The notes below the pieces were generated by a model. It ran no database searches. It was not told where the DNA came from and saw only the letters and a program-made list of their open reading frames with translations. From assembly GCA_944325705.1 (NCBI GenBank), contig CALVBB010000016.1:1-49933 (forward strand): a DNA stretch of 49,933 nt. The letters are read 5' to 3'. The position numbers and the translations under genes are program-made. Shown here piece after piece: positions 9,932 to 18,513 of this stretch; position 1 is the first letter of the stretch; the number at the start of each line of letters is the position of its first letter. Origin of the DNA: Candidatus Gastranaerophilales bacterium (GTDB lineage Bacteria; Cyanobacteriota; Vampirovibrionia; Gastranaerophilales; Gastranaerophilaceae).

Positions 9932-9960
9932 TTGAAATTTAAAAATGTTCGTTATAGAAT
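9932..9960 (+). promoter_or_regulatory. Sigma-70-type promoter for the lytic transglycosylase
   Basis: TTGAAA at 9932-9937 and TAGAAT at 9955-9960 are separated by exactly 17 bases, about 100 bases before the transglycosylase start. The rest of the 9748-10056 gap is very AT-rich. It also holds a short hairpin GCCAATTTGGC at 9888-9898 and no convincing gene. Confidence 0.55.
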
Positions 9961-10056
9961 GGGGGCATAATTTCATTCTTAAAAGTTAAAACTTGACGCT
10001 AAAGAGAGAGTGCAATTGCTTTTAAGGATTCCAATTTACAACCAGAGGATTACATT

Positions 10057-10707
10057 TTGAGAAAATTAGTACTATTCGCGATTACGCTGGTGTTAATGTT
10101 GACCGCTCAGGTTCAGGCTGCAGACACAAGCACAATAAAAGCGACAATAGTAAAACACGCTATTGAAATGGGTGTAGATCCCGCTATCGCTTTGAGTATT
10201 GCAAGAACGGAGTCCGGTTACAGACATGAAGCACGCAGCTGTCATGGCGCGGTAGGAGTATTTCAATTAATGCCTTCCACAGCAAAGAGAATGGGCTTTA
10301 ACGCTTACGCGCTGAACGATAACATTAAGGCCGGTATTATGTATTACAAGATGATGTACAAGATGTTCGGTTCGATGGAACTTGCTCTTGCTGCATATAA
10401 TGCAGGGCCGGGTAATGTTAAACGTTACAGAGCTGTTCCGCCTTATGCGGAAACAAAACGTTTCGTAAGCAAGATTATGGCAGATTACCATCACCTTAAG
10501 GCAAACCCGGATCCGGCAATGAAAGCCGCTGCCAAAAAAGCCGTATCTTCTGCGCCGAAACCTCAGCCTAAAGTCAGTGCTGCTCCGAAACCGGTTGCAC
10601 CTGTTCCAAAGGTTGTTAATGTAAAAGAAGTTGACGCAGCTGCGGTTGAAATAATTGATGAAACTCCGATTGAACTCGAAATTGAAGCTACTTCGCTTGC
10701 TATATAA
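10057..10707 (+). CDS. Secreted lytic transglycosylase (SLT domain)
   Basis: This 216-residue exported protein has a signal peptide (residues 1-21, ending VQAAD) and an SLT/lysozyme-like domain. The catalytic glutamate lies in SIARTESGYRHEA near residue 52. The downstream motifs GAVGVFQLMPSTA and ALAAYNAGPGNVKRY are diagnostic. It would cleave peptidoglycan between MurNAc and GlcNAc to give anhydromuropeptides. The C-terminal 60 residues are Ala/Pro/Lys-rich and probably disordered, perhaps a wall-spanning linker. The start is TTG at 10057, chosen because AGAGGA precedes it at a good distance and the signal peptide begins there. A strong palindromic terminator follows. Confidence 0.9.
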   Translation: MRKLVLFAITLVLMLTAQVQAADTSTIKATIVKHAIEMGVDPAIALSIARTESGYRHEARSCHGAVGVFQLMPSTAKRMGFNAYALNDNIKAGIMYYKMMYKMFGSMELALAAYNAGPGNVKRYRAVPPYAETKRFVSKIMADYHHLKANPDPAMKAAAKKAVSSAPKPQPKVSAAPKPVAPVPKVVNVKEVDAAAVEIIDETPIELEIEATSLAI

Positions 10708-10730
10708 TTCGGGTTTATGTATGGAAATTA

Positions 10731-10766
10731 ACGGGCGGATGTTTAAATTTAAACATCCGCCCGTTT
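10731..10766. terminator. Bidirectional rho-independent terminator
   Basis: A perfect 34-base palindrome (10731-10764), with arms beginning ACGGGCGGATG and with an A/T centre, is followed by T-rich sequence. It sits between the convergent transglycosylase and peptidase genes and could stop both transcripts. Confidence 0.85.
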
Positions 10767-10800
10767 TAATTTATTTTAATGCAGGCTGCAACAAAAAACT

Positions 10801-11961
10801 TTACGCGTTGTAGGCTTTGAAAAATTCCTGCAGAACTTCCTGACCTTTTATAATTGATTTGTAATTAACATTTTCGTCGGTGGAGTGCATACTGCATACA
10901 TCAGCCAGTCCTGCAAGATAAGGTGCAAAATTTTCCCCCTTTGCATTTACATTATTTGCGTAAATATGAGTTTCAGCCCCTGCGTGGAACGAGGAAATCT
11001 CAGGTTCTACACCGACTTTTCTTGCTGCAGCCTCAAACAGTATCGGAATGTAATCGTCCTCAACTTTTTCAAACGGTGGAAGATGTTCTTCAAATGTTAT
11101 TGAAGCCTTTGCGACCCCTGCATATTCATTGTTGAAATCTTCAACTTCAAAAATCATTCGGTCTTTCAATTCCTCTTCATATTTTCTGCTTGAGCTTCTG
11201 ATTGAATATGTAACTTTCCCGTAAGTATTGATTACATTTGTAACCTCCGGGGTTCCGGAAACTATACCTCCGATATTACAGGAGGTTACGACTTTATTAT
11301 TCTCAGAGTAGTAAACGCCTTGCGGAAGATTTGACACTATGTCTGCAATAAGTTTTGCTGCATTTTCTCGTGTTCTGTCTGCAATATCAATTCCTGAGTG
11401 ACCGCCTTTGAATGTGTTAACTTCAATTGTCACAAGGGTATAGCTTGCGCCTGATGTCATAAGCTGTCCGAGGCTGTCGCTATCAAGCACAAGAACATAT
11501 TTTGATTGAATTTTTGAAAAATCAACATGCTTAATACCAGACATTCCGGATTCTTCATCTCGGGTAAACATAATTTCCAGCCCGCCATGTTTCATATCAG
11601 AAGCGGCAAGGGTTTTGGCAAAATATAGAGCATTAGCAACCCCTGCTTTATCATCGGAACCGAGGGTTCTGCCTTTTGCACGGATTAAATCTCCGTCAAG
11701 ATATGTTTCAACCGGACTGTCATCCCCTATAACATCCATGTGCGAGGACAGCATCAGAGGCTGTTTTGTTTTATCTGTTGCCGGAATATTAATATATACA
11801 TTGTTGTAATTATCAAATTCGCAGTGAATATTGTTTTTACCACAGTAATTTTTTATATATTCTGCCACTTTTTCTTCGTGCAGAGAAGGTGACGGAATTT
11901 CTGCCAGCGAACAAAAAAGATTTATAAGTTCGCTCTCTTTTCTTATTTCTTTTAAATCCAT
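10801..11961 (-). CDS. M20/M42-family metallopeptidase (peptidase T-like)
   Basis: This 386-residue cytosolic zinc peptidase has the di-metal ligands of the M20 clan: SSHMDVIG near residue 73 (His and Asp), LGSDDKAG near 100 (bridging Asp), RDEESGMSG near 134 (Glu pair), DSDS near 160 and FHAGAETHIYAN near 328. A dimerisation-type lid is inserted between residues about 180 and 290. It most resembles the PepT-like group that trims tripeptides or other small peptides. The exact substrate is not predictable. The start follows AGGAG. It lies downstream of mutS2 and the Stealth gene in the same direction, 66 bases away, so it may have its own promoter. Confidence 0.88.
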   Translation of the reverse strand: MDLKEIRKESELINLFCSLAEIPSPSLHEEKVAEYIKNYCGKNNIHCEFDNYNNVYINIPATDKTKQPLMLSSHMDVIGDDSPVETYLDGDLIRAKGRTLGSDDKAGVANALYFAKTLAASDMKHGGLEIMFTRDEESGMSGIKHVDFSKIQSKYVLVLDSDSLGQLMTSGASYTLVTIEVNTFKGGHSGIDIADRTRENAAKLIADIVSNLPQGVYYSENNKVVTSCNIGGIVSGTPEVTNVINTYGKVTYSIRSSSRKYEEELKDRMIFEVEDFNNEYAGVAKASITFEEHLPPFEKVEDDYIPILFEAAARKVGVEPEISSFHAGAETHIYANNVNAKGENFAPYLAGLADVCSMHSTDENVNYKSIIKGQEVLQEFFKAYNA

Positions 11962-12027
11962 TTTTATCTCCTGCTTGGTAATTATATATTAGCACATATT
12001 GCAAAAACTACAACAAACTTAATATTA

Positions 12028-13050
12028 TTATTTTTCAAACGATGATTTTTCACTGAAATAGTTTTGCAAAAATGTGTGTTCCTCCTGACGCTGGGTTTCG
12101 GAGGAATACTCATCATCATTAATACATATAACGCTAGGTTTAAATTTGTCAATTTCTTCTTTTATACCTGAGTGATTGTTGCCTACGCATAAAGAATCTT
12201 TCCTAAACTGTCCTGTCAGATACAGCAAGACCTGTTTGTAAAAAGGCAGGGTTCTGTCTATTTTGGAAACCTCTTTGACTATGCCTTCACCTATAGCACA
12301 TGCGTAAGCTGAATATATTACGCGTGAAATACTACCAAACTCTCTGAATTTTGATATTGTTGTATTATACATTTCTTCTTTAAATATTTCATTAATTTTT
12401 TCAAAATCAGATTTTCTGTAACCGTCAATTGAATGGTGCGGTTCTCTTGTAATTTTAAAGCCGTATTTTTCTTCTATTAGTTTGTAAGCATTAAAAAGTG
12501 ACCGGAAATACGTTTCTTTTTCAATTTTTTCCTGTTTCATTTTGTGTTTCAACCTGAACACCGGATACATGTCTTTCGTGAAGAAAAAAGACGGATCTGT
12601 AGGGTTTGCGAACATCATGTCATCATTTGCGTAAATAAAATATTCTGATAAGCCCGGTATTTTATGCAGACGGGTTTCCAGTGCCATGGGATTGAAAGTC
12701 TGAAGAGCTTCGGAAGGCATAATTTCAGTATGGTTAACAATCCTTATTTTCGGGTGATTAATGTTGAGCCATTCAGGGGTCTGGTTGTCTGTCACTATGA
12801 AGATTTTGTTCACCCACGGGGCATATTTTTCGACAGAGCGCAGGGAATATTTAAGTTCGTCATTATCTCTGAATCTGCATTTACTTACAGCCTGAGGGTT
12901 TACTTTTTGTCCTAATTTTTTCTGCCAGAACTCTCTTTTTTCTTTTATTTTAATATCACTCCCGTCTACCCATAGGTAAACCATATCAATCAGCCTTCTC
13001 CCCCCTGAGTGAAATTGTTGTTCTGTCTGGCTTTTATCTTTTTCATCCAT
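12028..13050 (-). CDS. Stealth-family capsular/exopolysaccharide phosphotransferase
   Basis: This 340-residue protein has the Stealth conserved regions in order: CR1 (DMVYLWVDGSD, near residue 22), CR2 (FRDNDELKYSLRSVEKYAPW near 60; IFIVTDNQTPEWLN; HKIPGLSEYFIYANDDMMF near 130), CR3 around FKITREPHHSIDGY, and a CR4-like NDDEYSS near the C-terminus. The family includes GlcNAc-1-phosphotransferase and bacterial enzymes that make phosphodiester-linked hexose polymers. In pathogens these affect immune recognition. The gene starts 14 bases after mutS2 stops, so it is probably co-transcribed with it. No capsule cluster is visible around it. Confidence 0.9.
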   Translation of the reverse strand: MDEKDKSQTEQQFHSGGRRLIDMVYLWVDGSDIKIKEKREFWQKKLGQKVNPQAVSKCRFRDNDELKYSLRSVEKYAPWVNKIFIVTDNQTPEWLNINHPKIRIVNHTEIMPSEALQTFNPMALETRLHKIPGLSEYFIYANDDMMFANPTDPSFFFTKDMYPVFRLKHKMKQEKIEKETYFRSLFNAYKLIEEKYGFKITREPHHSIDGYRKSDFEKINEIFKEEMYNTTISKFREFGSISRVIYSAYACAIGEGIVKEVSKIDRTLPFYKQVLLYLTGQFRKDSLCVGNNHSGIKEEIDKFKPSVICINDDEYSSETQRQEEHTFLQNYFSEKSSFEK

Positions 13051-13064
13051 CTTCTCTTAGTTCC

Positions 13065-15425
13065 TTAATTTATATCAACAATACTTACTCCGTCGCCGCC
13101 TTCTCCGTCCTCTCCCGGTCTGAATTTGGCAACGTAAGGCGAAGTTGAGAGAAAATCCCTTACTGCACTTTTTAAAGCACCTGTGCCGTGTCCGTGTATA
13201 ATCGTAACAGGCGAAAGGTTTGCAAGGCTTGCTTTATCGAGATAATTCTCAAGAGCATCAAGCGCATCTTCTACCCTGTACCCTCTCAAATCCAGTCTGT
13301 TTGAAAGATTAATCTTTTTATATTCAAATTTTTCGAAGCTTGAAGGTTTCCAGCCTGACGGTTTCTGTTCAAAGGATTTATCATAGGGGGCAAGTTTATC
13401 TTTTTTCATTTTAGTTTTAAGGTTGCCCATCTGAACAAAAACATTGTTGTTTTTGTCAGGAAGCGAAAGAATTATGACGGGCTGGTGAATTTCTTTCAGG
13501 ATGAGTTTGTCATTAATTTTGACTTCGTCCCAGTTAATTTCTTCGTAGCGGTTTTTGTCCTCATGTTCTGAAATCTTTTCACGGAAGCCATGTTCGAGTT
13601 TTGCAAGTCTTGCGTAAGAGCGCCGCGCGATTTTTTCGGATTTTTCTTTTCTTAATTCCTCCAGAATGTCTTTTATTTCTGCTTTTACAGCCAGAAGTTC
13701 ATAGTCGAATTTGTCTTTGATTTTTTTGATTGTTTTCTTTTTGTCTTTTTTTACTTCGTTGAGGTTTTCTTCGTATTCTTTTTTGATAAGTTCGGAATCT
13801 TCTTTCAGTTCTTTAGCCTCTTTAAGGTTTTCCGAGAGTTTTTGCTGGGTTTCCTGTAATTTTTCAACTGCAAGGATTGACGGGTCTTTTTCAGAGGCAA
13901 GGAGTTCCTTTGCCTTATCAATAATCGATTTGGCCAGACCGAGATTTGCGGAAATCGAGATTGCGTTGCTTAATCCCGGAATACCGGTTAACAACTTGTA
14001 TGTCGGCTTGAGAGATTGTGTGTCAAACTCAACGGAAGCATTTTTGAAATAAGGATTAGTGTATTCAAGGGTTTTTAATTCTCCATAGTGGGTGGTGACT
14101 GTTGAGTAGATCCCTTTTTGTGCAAAATTTTCAAGAATTGATTTTGCAAGCACAGCTCCTTCCTGCGGATCGGTGCCCGCGCAGATTTCATCAAGAAGTA
14201 CAAAAGTGTCGCTGTCACTTTTATTTACAATTTCAATAATATTTGTCATGTGGGATGAAAAAGTGGAAAGGTTCTGGAGAATGTTCTGGGAATCTCCTAT
14301 ATCTGCAAAAACCTGTTTAAACGGATAAACCTTTGCCAGGGTTGCAGGAAGAAACATTCCGGCTTTTGCCATAAGTATAAATAGTCCGATAGTTTTCAGC
14401 GTAACAGTTTTACCGCCGGTGTTGGAGCCAGTGATGATGACTGATTTGTAGTCTTTTCCTATTTCAAAATTATTTGTCACAATATTTTCAACAGTGCCGA
14501 TTAAAAGCGGGTGGCGCATGTTTTCAAATTCTATAAATTTTTCCTGCTGAATTTCCGGTTCAGACGCCTGAATTTTCACGGCGTATCGCGCTTTTGCAAA
14601 GTGAAAATCTATCCGCGCAAGAATTTCTTCACTTCTTTTAATTTCTTTTATCTCAAATTTTACAAGCCCTGTGAGTTCCGCAAGAATTTTTACATACTCG
14701 GCATGAATTTCTGATTGGATTTCGCGGATTCTGTTGTTAATCGGCACTAGGCTTTCCGGTTCAATGTAGAAGGTTTTGTTTGTTGCGGAAACGTCATGAA
14801 CGATGCCTTTAACCTTGTTTTTGCTCGGAGCTTTTACCTGAAAGACAATTCTGTCATCACGGGTTGTGTAAATGGTTTCCTGCAGGTGCTTTGTAAAATC
14901 TGCGGAATTTAAAAGGTCTGCAACTTTATTTTTAAGATTTTTTTCTGTGTCCCTGAGTGCGGTAAAAAGCCGTTTTAATTCAGGTGTGGCATCTTTTTTT
15001 ATCTGCAGTTCGTCGTCAAAAGTGGAAAATATTTTGTCCTCAAGTTCTTTATTGGAAACAAGGCAGTTTGCAAGCCCTTTCATTAATATTTCGCCGTTTT
15101 CATTCAGAAAGCTCTTTACAAGCCTTGAGGAGCGCATTGTTTTTGCAATATCTACGAGTTCCTGTTCGGAAAGATAGCTTGCCGATGCGCTGTTTTGAAT
15201 TTTTGTCACGTCTGCCGCAAACTCAACCGGAATATCCGCGGGCATATCAAGAATTTTTTTTGCCTCTTTTGTAAACTGGATTTCCTGCAGGATTGTTTGG
15301 TATTCGTCGTGAGGCAAAAGCTCAAGGCAGAGTTTCCGGCTCTGCGGTATCTTTGCAAATCCGGCAAGCCTTTCCAGAACTTTATCAAATTCAAGCGATT
15401 TTAAACTTTTTGATACAATATCCAT
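13065..15425 (-). CDS. mutS2: Endonuclease MutS2
   Basis: This 786-residue protein has the MutS2 core: an N-terminal clamp/lever region, the ATPase with Walker A TGSNTGGKTVTLKTIG near residue 330 and LLDEICAGTDPQEG near 405, a charged coiled coil (about 500-620) and a C-terminal Smr nuclease domain with LDLRGYRVEDALDALE and IIHGHGTGAL near 750. In various bacteria MutS2 suppresses recombination and/or rescues collided ribosomes. The ATG at 15425 is preferred over an upstream in-frame TTG at 15464 because the encoded protein then starts like family members. It appears complete. Confidence 0.93.
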   Translation of the reverse strand: MDIVSKSLKSLEFDKVLERLAGFAKIPQSRKLCLELLPHDEYQTILQEIQFTKEAKKILDMPADIPVEFAADVTKIQNSASASYLSEQELVDIAKTMRSSRLVKSFLNENGEILMKGLANCLVSNKELEDKIFSTFDDELQIKKDATPELKRLFTALRDTEKNLKNKVADLLNSADFTKHLQETIYTTRDDRIVFQVKAPSKNKVKGIVHDVSATNKTFYIEPESLVPINNRIREIQSEIHAEYVKILAELTGLVKFEIKEIKRSEEILARIDFHFAKARYAVKIQASEPEIQQEKFIEFENMRHPLLIGTVENIVTNNFEIGKDYKSVIITGSNTGGKTVTLKTIGLFILMAKAGMFLPATLAKVYPFKQVFADIGDSQNILQNLSTFSSHMTNIIEIVNKSDSDTFVLLDEICAGTDPQEGAVLAKSILENFAQKGIYSTVTTHYGELKTLEYTNPYFKNASVEFDTQSLKPTYKLLTGIPGLSNAISISANLGLAKSIIDKAKELLASEKDPSILAVEKLQETQQKLSENLKEAKELKEDSELIKKEYEENLNEVKKDKKKTIKKIKDKFDYELLAVKAEIKDILEELRKEKSEKIARRSYARLAKLEHGFREKISEHEDKNRYEEINWDEVKINDKLILKEIHQPVIILSLPDKNNNVFVQMGNLKTKMKKDKLAPYDKSFEQKPSGWKPSSFEKFEYKKINLSNRLDLRGYRVEDALDALENYLDKASLANLSPVTIIHGHGTGALKSAVRDFLSTSPYVAKFRPGEDGEGGDGVSIVDIN

Positions 15426-15575
15426 ATTAATAATTTTACTATAAACATTAAACGATGTGCGCAATGAAGTCTTAAATTTAATTCTAACGGAAAGAACATC
15501 CGTTTGTAATCAACTCAACCAGAAGCAAGTGAACGCGCTGCGCTTTGAACAAAATATAAAAGATTTTGAAAAATC

Positions 15576-15604
15576 TTGCGCAGTTAAAATGTTTAAAGTA
15601 ATAT
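15576..15604 (+). promoter_or_regulatory. Probable promoter of the GltD-like gene
   Basis: TTGCGC at 15576-15581 and TAATAT at 15599-15604 have a 17-base spacer. They lie about 35 bases before the start codon. An inverted repeat AAGATTTT/AAAATCTT (15560-15577) overlaps the -35 element and could be an operator. The motif match is moderate. Confidence 0.4.
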
Positions 15605-15638
15605 ATAAATATACAGATAGATAAGAAGGGGATATAAG

Positions 15639-17009
15639 ATGGCTATTGAAAGACAACGAGTTATAGAGCAGGATAAAATGGAAAGACGTCACAATTTTAA
15701 TCCTGTAGAAAGTAATTTGACACCGGAACAGGTTAAACTGGAAGCTTCAAGATGCTTGCACTGTAAAAATCCTAAGTGTGTTCAGGGGTGTCCTGTTAAT
15801 ATTCAAATTCCTGAATTTATTCAGGCAATTAAAGAAGATAATCTTGAAAAAGCAGGCGAAATTATCCGTCAGACAAGCATGCTTCCGTCTGTTTGCGGAC
15901 GTGTCTGCCCGCAGGAAAGACAGTGTGAAGGCAACTGTATTTTAGGAATTAAAGGACTTCCTGTAGCAATCGGCGCGCTTGAAAGATATGTCGGCGACAA
16001 CACGAAAGCTGATATGCCGGAAATTAAGCCTTCAGGTAAAAAAGTTGCTGTTGTCGGCTCCGGATGCGCGGGTATTACTGCCGCTGCAGATTTGAGAAAA
16101 GCCGGTCACGAAGTCGTTGTTTTTGAAGCGCTTCACGAACTGGGCGGTGTTTTAAGATATGGTATTCCGCCTTTCAGACTTCCAAGAACAGTTCTTGATA
16201 GAGAAATTGACAACCTTAAAGCTATGGGCGTTGAATTTCATACCAATGTTATTGTAGGTAAATCAATTACTCTGAAACAACTAAAAGAGGACGGTTTTGA
16301 CGCTATATTTATTTGCTCAGGTGCCGGTCTGCCGAAAATGCTTCATGTTCCGGGCGAGAACCTCAACGGTGTATTCTCTGCAAACGAATTTTTAACCCGT
16401 GTAAACTTAATGCACGCAGGTCAGCCTGACAGCCCGACACCATTAAGAGTCGGTAAGAAAGTTGCTGTATTCGGCGGCGGTAACGTTGCGATGGATGCTG
16501 CCAGAACTGCAGTCCGCGTAGGCTTTGAAGAAGTTTATATTATTTACAGGCGTACGGAAAAAGAACTTCCTGCCCGTCTGGAAGAAATTCGCCATGCTAA
16601 AGAAGAAGGGGTTGTGTTTAAGTTCCTTTACGCACCGAAAGAAATTTTAGGTGAGGATGGGTACGTGAAAGCTGTAGAACTCGAGGTTATGGAACTTGGC
16701 GAGCCTGATGAAAGCGGCAGGCGCAGACCTGTTTCAACTGGAAAAGTCGAAACTATGGAACTTGATACGGTAATCGTTGCATTAGGTACAGGCCCTAATC
16801 CTATCATACAGCGTTCTGCTGAAGCTGAAGGGTTGGAAATTATTACAGATAAACGCGGCTATATCACTGTTGACGGTGAAACAAGATGTACTAATATCCC
16901 GACTGTATACGCAGGCGGTGACGTGGCTCCTGTAGGTGAGTCAAATGCCATTAACGCTATGGGAGCAGGCAAGAAAGCTGCTAAGGCAATTAATGACTTA
17001 TTAAAATAG
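15639..17009 (+). CDS. gltD: GltD-like NADPH-dependent glutamate synthase small subunit/oxidoreductase
   Basis: This 456-residue flavoprotein has an N-terminal double [4Fe-4S] domain (CLHCKNPKCVQGCPVNIQIP near residue 37 and VCGRVCPQERQCEGNCILG near 83). It then has an FAD-binding motif VVGSGCAGITAAADL near 133, an NAD(P) motif AVFGGGNVAMDAARTA near 280, and a C-terminal GGDVAPVG FAD motif. The stand-alone homotetrameric GltA-like and NfnB-like enzymes share this layout. They feed electrons from NAD(P)H to glutamate synthase, ferredoxin or other acceptors. No large GltB subunit lies nearby, so a role outside glutamate synthesis is possible. The start follows AAGGGGATATAAG. The next gene begins 7 bases after the stop. 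Confidence 0.9.
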   Translation: MAIERQRVIEQDKMERRHNFNPVESNLTPEQVKLEASRCLHCKNPKCVQGCPVNIQIPEFIQAIKEDNLEKAGEIIRQTSMLPSVCGRVCPQERQCEGNCILGIKGLPVAIGALERYVGDNTKADMPEIKPSGKKVAVVGSGCAGITAAADLRKAGHEVVVFEALHELGGVLRYGIPPFRLPRTVLDREIDNLKAMGVEFHTNVIVGKSITLKQLKEDGFDAIFICSGAGLPKMLHVPGENLNGVFSANEFLTRVNLMHAGQPDSPTPLRVGKKVAVFGGGNVAMDAARTAVRVGFEEVYIIYRRTEKELPARLEEIRHAKEEGVVFKFLYAPKEILGEDGYVKAVELEVMELGEPDESGRRRPVSTGKVETMELDTVIVALGTGPNPIIQRSAEAEGLEIITDKRGYITVDGETRCTNIPTVYAGGDVAPVGESNAINAMGAGKKAAKAINDLLK

Positions 17010-17016
17010 GTGGAGA

Positions 17017-17937
17017 ATGGACAGAAGTTCATTTAAAAAATTTTTATGCCCGGTATTTGCATTTTTAATTTGTGCAATGCCGGCATATTGTTTAGAGCTG
17101 GATATGTCTGTTGATGAGGAGATTAGAAAGCATTACAATCCGTCGCAGCTGGAACTTGATACTCTTCCGCCTCTGCCTGATACTCCAAAAACAGTCGTGC
17201 AGCCGGATGTTCAGTCATCAAAAACAACAACGCCTGTTCAGCCTGCTGCTTCCAGTAATTCTCCGCCGAAAACGCTGCCGGCAGTTGATACTTCTTCGCG
17301 AGTAGGCAGAGTTCATAAAACCTTGCCGCGGACAGATGCTTCTGCTGATGCTTTTACTGCCATAAAAATAAATAAGGGTACAAAGTTTAAAGTTGTATCT
17401 AAAACAAAGGTTTCAAGCTGGACACCGGAAGGTGCTAGGATGAGTTTTGTATCGCTGGCCCCTGTTACACGACGATACATAACTATTCCGCAGGGAACAG
17501 TCTTTAAGGCTGTAGTTGAAGAGTCTCATCCCCCTCAGGGAACAGGCAACGGCGGACTTATTGTAATAAGAGCGGATCAGATGATTTTCAAAGGCAGAAC
17601 TTATTACATTAATGCAAAAATCACAAAGGCAAACAACAAAAAAATATTTTTTAATAATATAAAAGGAAAACGCGGTTATCTGAAAGGAATTGCAAACTCT
17701 GTTCAGCCGGGCAAACGTTTCTATAAAAAAGCTATGCGCGGAACTTCTAAGCTTGCGCAGAATCCGTGGACGCTGATTTTAACACCGTTTACGGCTGTAG
17801 CCGGTGTTGTTGTGTACGGGGTGAATATTGTCGGCTCTCCGGTGTTTGCAATGTTTTCTAAAGGCGGTAATATTACAATTCCGGCCGGAACACAGTATGA
17901 AATAAAACTGCTTGAAGATGTTTATATGTATCCTTAA
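17017..17937 (+). CDS. Exported protein of unknown function
   Basis: I do not recognise this 306-residue protein. It has a signal peptide (hydrophobic residues about 9-25, MPAYC then LELD), and a cysteine near the cleavage region leaves a lipoprotein possible. A Pro/Thr/Ser-rich linker follows (about 45-110). The folded C-terminal part is beta-rich, contains two similar IPQGTVFKA- and IPAGTQYEIKL-type strands (near 158 and 285), and holds a hydrophobic stretch near residues 245-275 (WTLILTPFTAVAGVVVYGV). Paired IPxGT strands resemble periplasmic scaffold proteins but give no function. It starts 7 bases after gltD with GGTGGAG upstream, so it is probably co-transcribed. Confidence 0.8.
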   Translation: MDRSSFKKFLCPVFAFLICAMPAYCLELDMSVDEEIRKHYNPSQLELDTLPPLPDTPKTVVQPDVQSSKTTTPVQPAASSNSPPKTLPAVDTSSRVGRVHKTLPRTDASADAFTAIKINKGTKFKVVSKTKVSSWTPEGARMSFVSLAPVTRRYITIPQGTVFKAVVEESHPPQGTGNGGLIVIRADQMIFKGRTYYINAKITKANNKKIFFNNIKGKRGYLKGIANSVQPGKRFYKKAMRGTSKLAQNPWTLILTPFTAVAGVVVYGVNIVGSPVFAMFSKGGNITIPAGTQYEIKLLEDVYMYP

Positions 17938-18019
17938 AAGACGTTGGAACGATAAGACGCTAAGTCGTTAAGTGCAACAAAAAAGTGAAGGGTGAAGGGT
18001 GAGAAGTGAAGCGTTCAAC
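17938..18019 (+). repeat. Degenerate 8-mer and 7-mer tandem repeats
   Basis: Directly after the stop codon lie five degenerate 8-base units (17938-17977, consensus near AAGACGNT). These are followed by four 7-base units GTGAAGG/GTGAAGG/GTGAGAA/GTGAAGC and a closing GTTCAAC (17985-18019). The 7-mer module recurs almost exactly at 34423-34457. The rest of the gap to 18151 holds GC-richer, G-rich sequence with no gene. Confidence 0.7.
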
Positions 18020-18151
18020 TAATGCCCTACCCCTGCGTGGAGGGTACCGGAGGAGGAAGAGGGGGAGATAAAGTTGAATGGGTGAAATGTTTCTAAAAAG
18101 TAGGTCGGATTAGGCATCCGGCAGGCTTTTATCGTTAAAAATCTGCTTTCA

Positions 18152-18340
18152 TTAATATCCCTGCATAGCGCGTTCGGCTTCTTCGTACCTTCTCTGGCGT
18201 GCCTGCTGTACAGCGTTAATTGTTTTTTCTTTCTTTATTTCTTCTGTAATGGTTTCCTTGTTAATTGTGTGCTCAATAAAAAACTGGTATGACAGCGAAT
18301 ATAAAAATACAAATATTACAAGAAATATCAATCTTACCAT
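18152..18340 (-). CDS. Small single-pass membrane protein, unknown
   Basis: This 62-residue protein has one N-terminal membrane helix (residues about 3-20) followed by a strongly charged, probably helical tail rich in Lys/Glu/Arg. GGAG lies seven bases before the ATG, which supports translation. No family is recognised. It lies alone between the exported protein and the pyrophosphatase, on the opposite strand. It could be chance, but start signal, membrane helix and charged tail together make a real gene more likely than not. Confidence 0.55.
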   Translation of the reverse strand: MVRLIFLVIFVFLYSLSYQFFIEHTINKETITEEIKKEKTINAVQQARQRRYEEAERAMQGY

Positions 18341-18447
18341 ACAACATCTCCAAAATTATTCTTTTATATTTATTATAACATATATATAATTAATTTACCA
18401 GACGTGTTGCTATCTTTAGTATACTTGTATGATTTATTGTTACAATA

Positions 18448-18476
18448 TTGTCATAAATTACAATTTAGATTATAAT
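18448..18476 (+). promoter_or_regulatory. hppA: Sigma-70-type promoter of the membrane pyrophosphatase
   Basis: TTGTCA at 18448-18453, a 17-base spacer and a perfect TATAAT at 18471-18476 lie 38 bases upstream of the hppA start. A good ribosome binding site (GAAGGGAG) follows. Confidence 0.7.
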
Positions 18477-18513
18477 TATTTCGTTAATTTTTACATTTTA
18501 GAAGGGAGATATT

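Noticed and set aside
9776-9970. A 64-codon frame before the transglycosylase
   Set aside because: Lys/Ile/Asn composition typical of AT-rich noncoding DNA, no ribosome site, and it overlaps the promoter at 9932-9960.
15639-17009. Complete glutamate synthase locus
   Set aside because: Only the small-subunit-type protein is present; no large GltB frame lies on either side.
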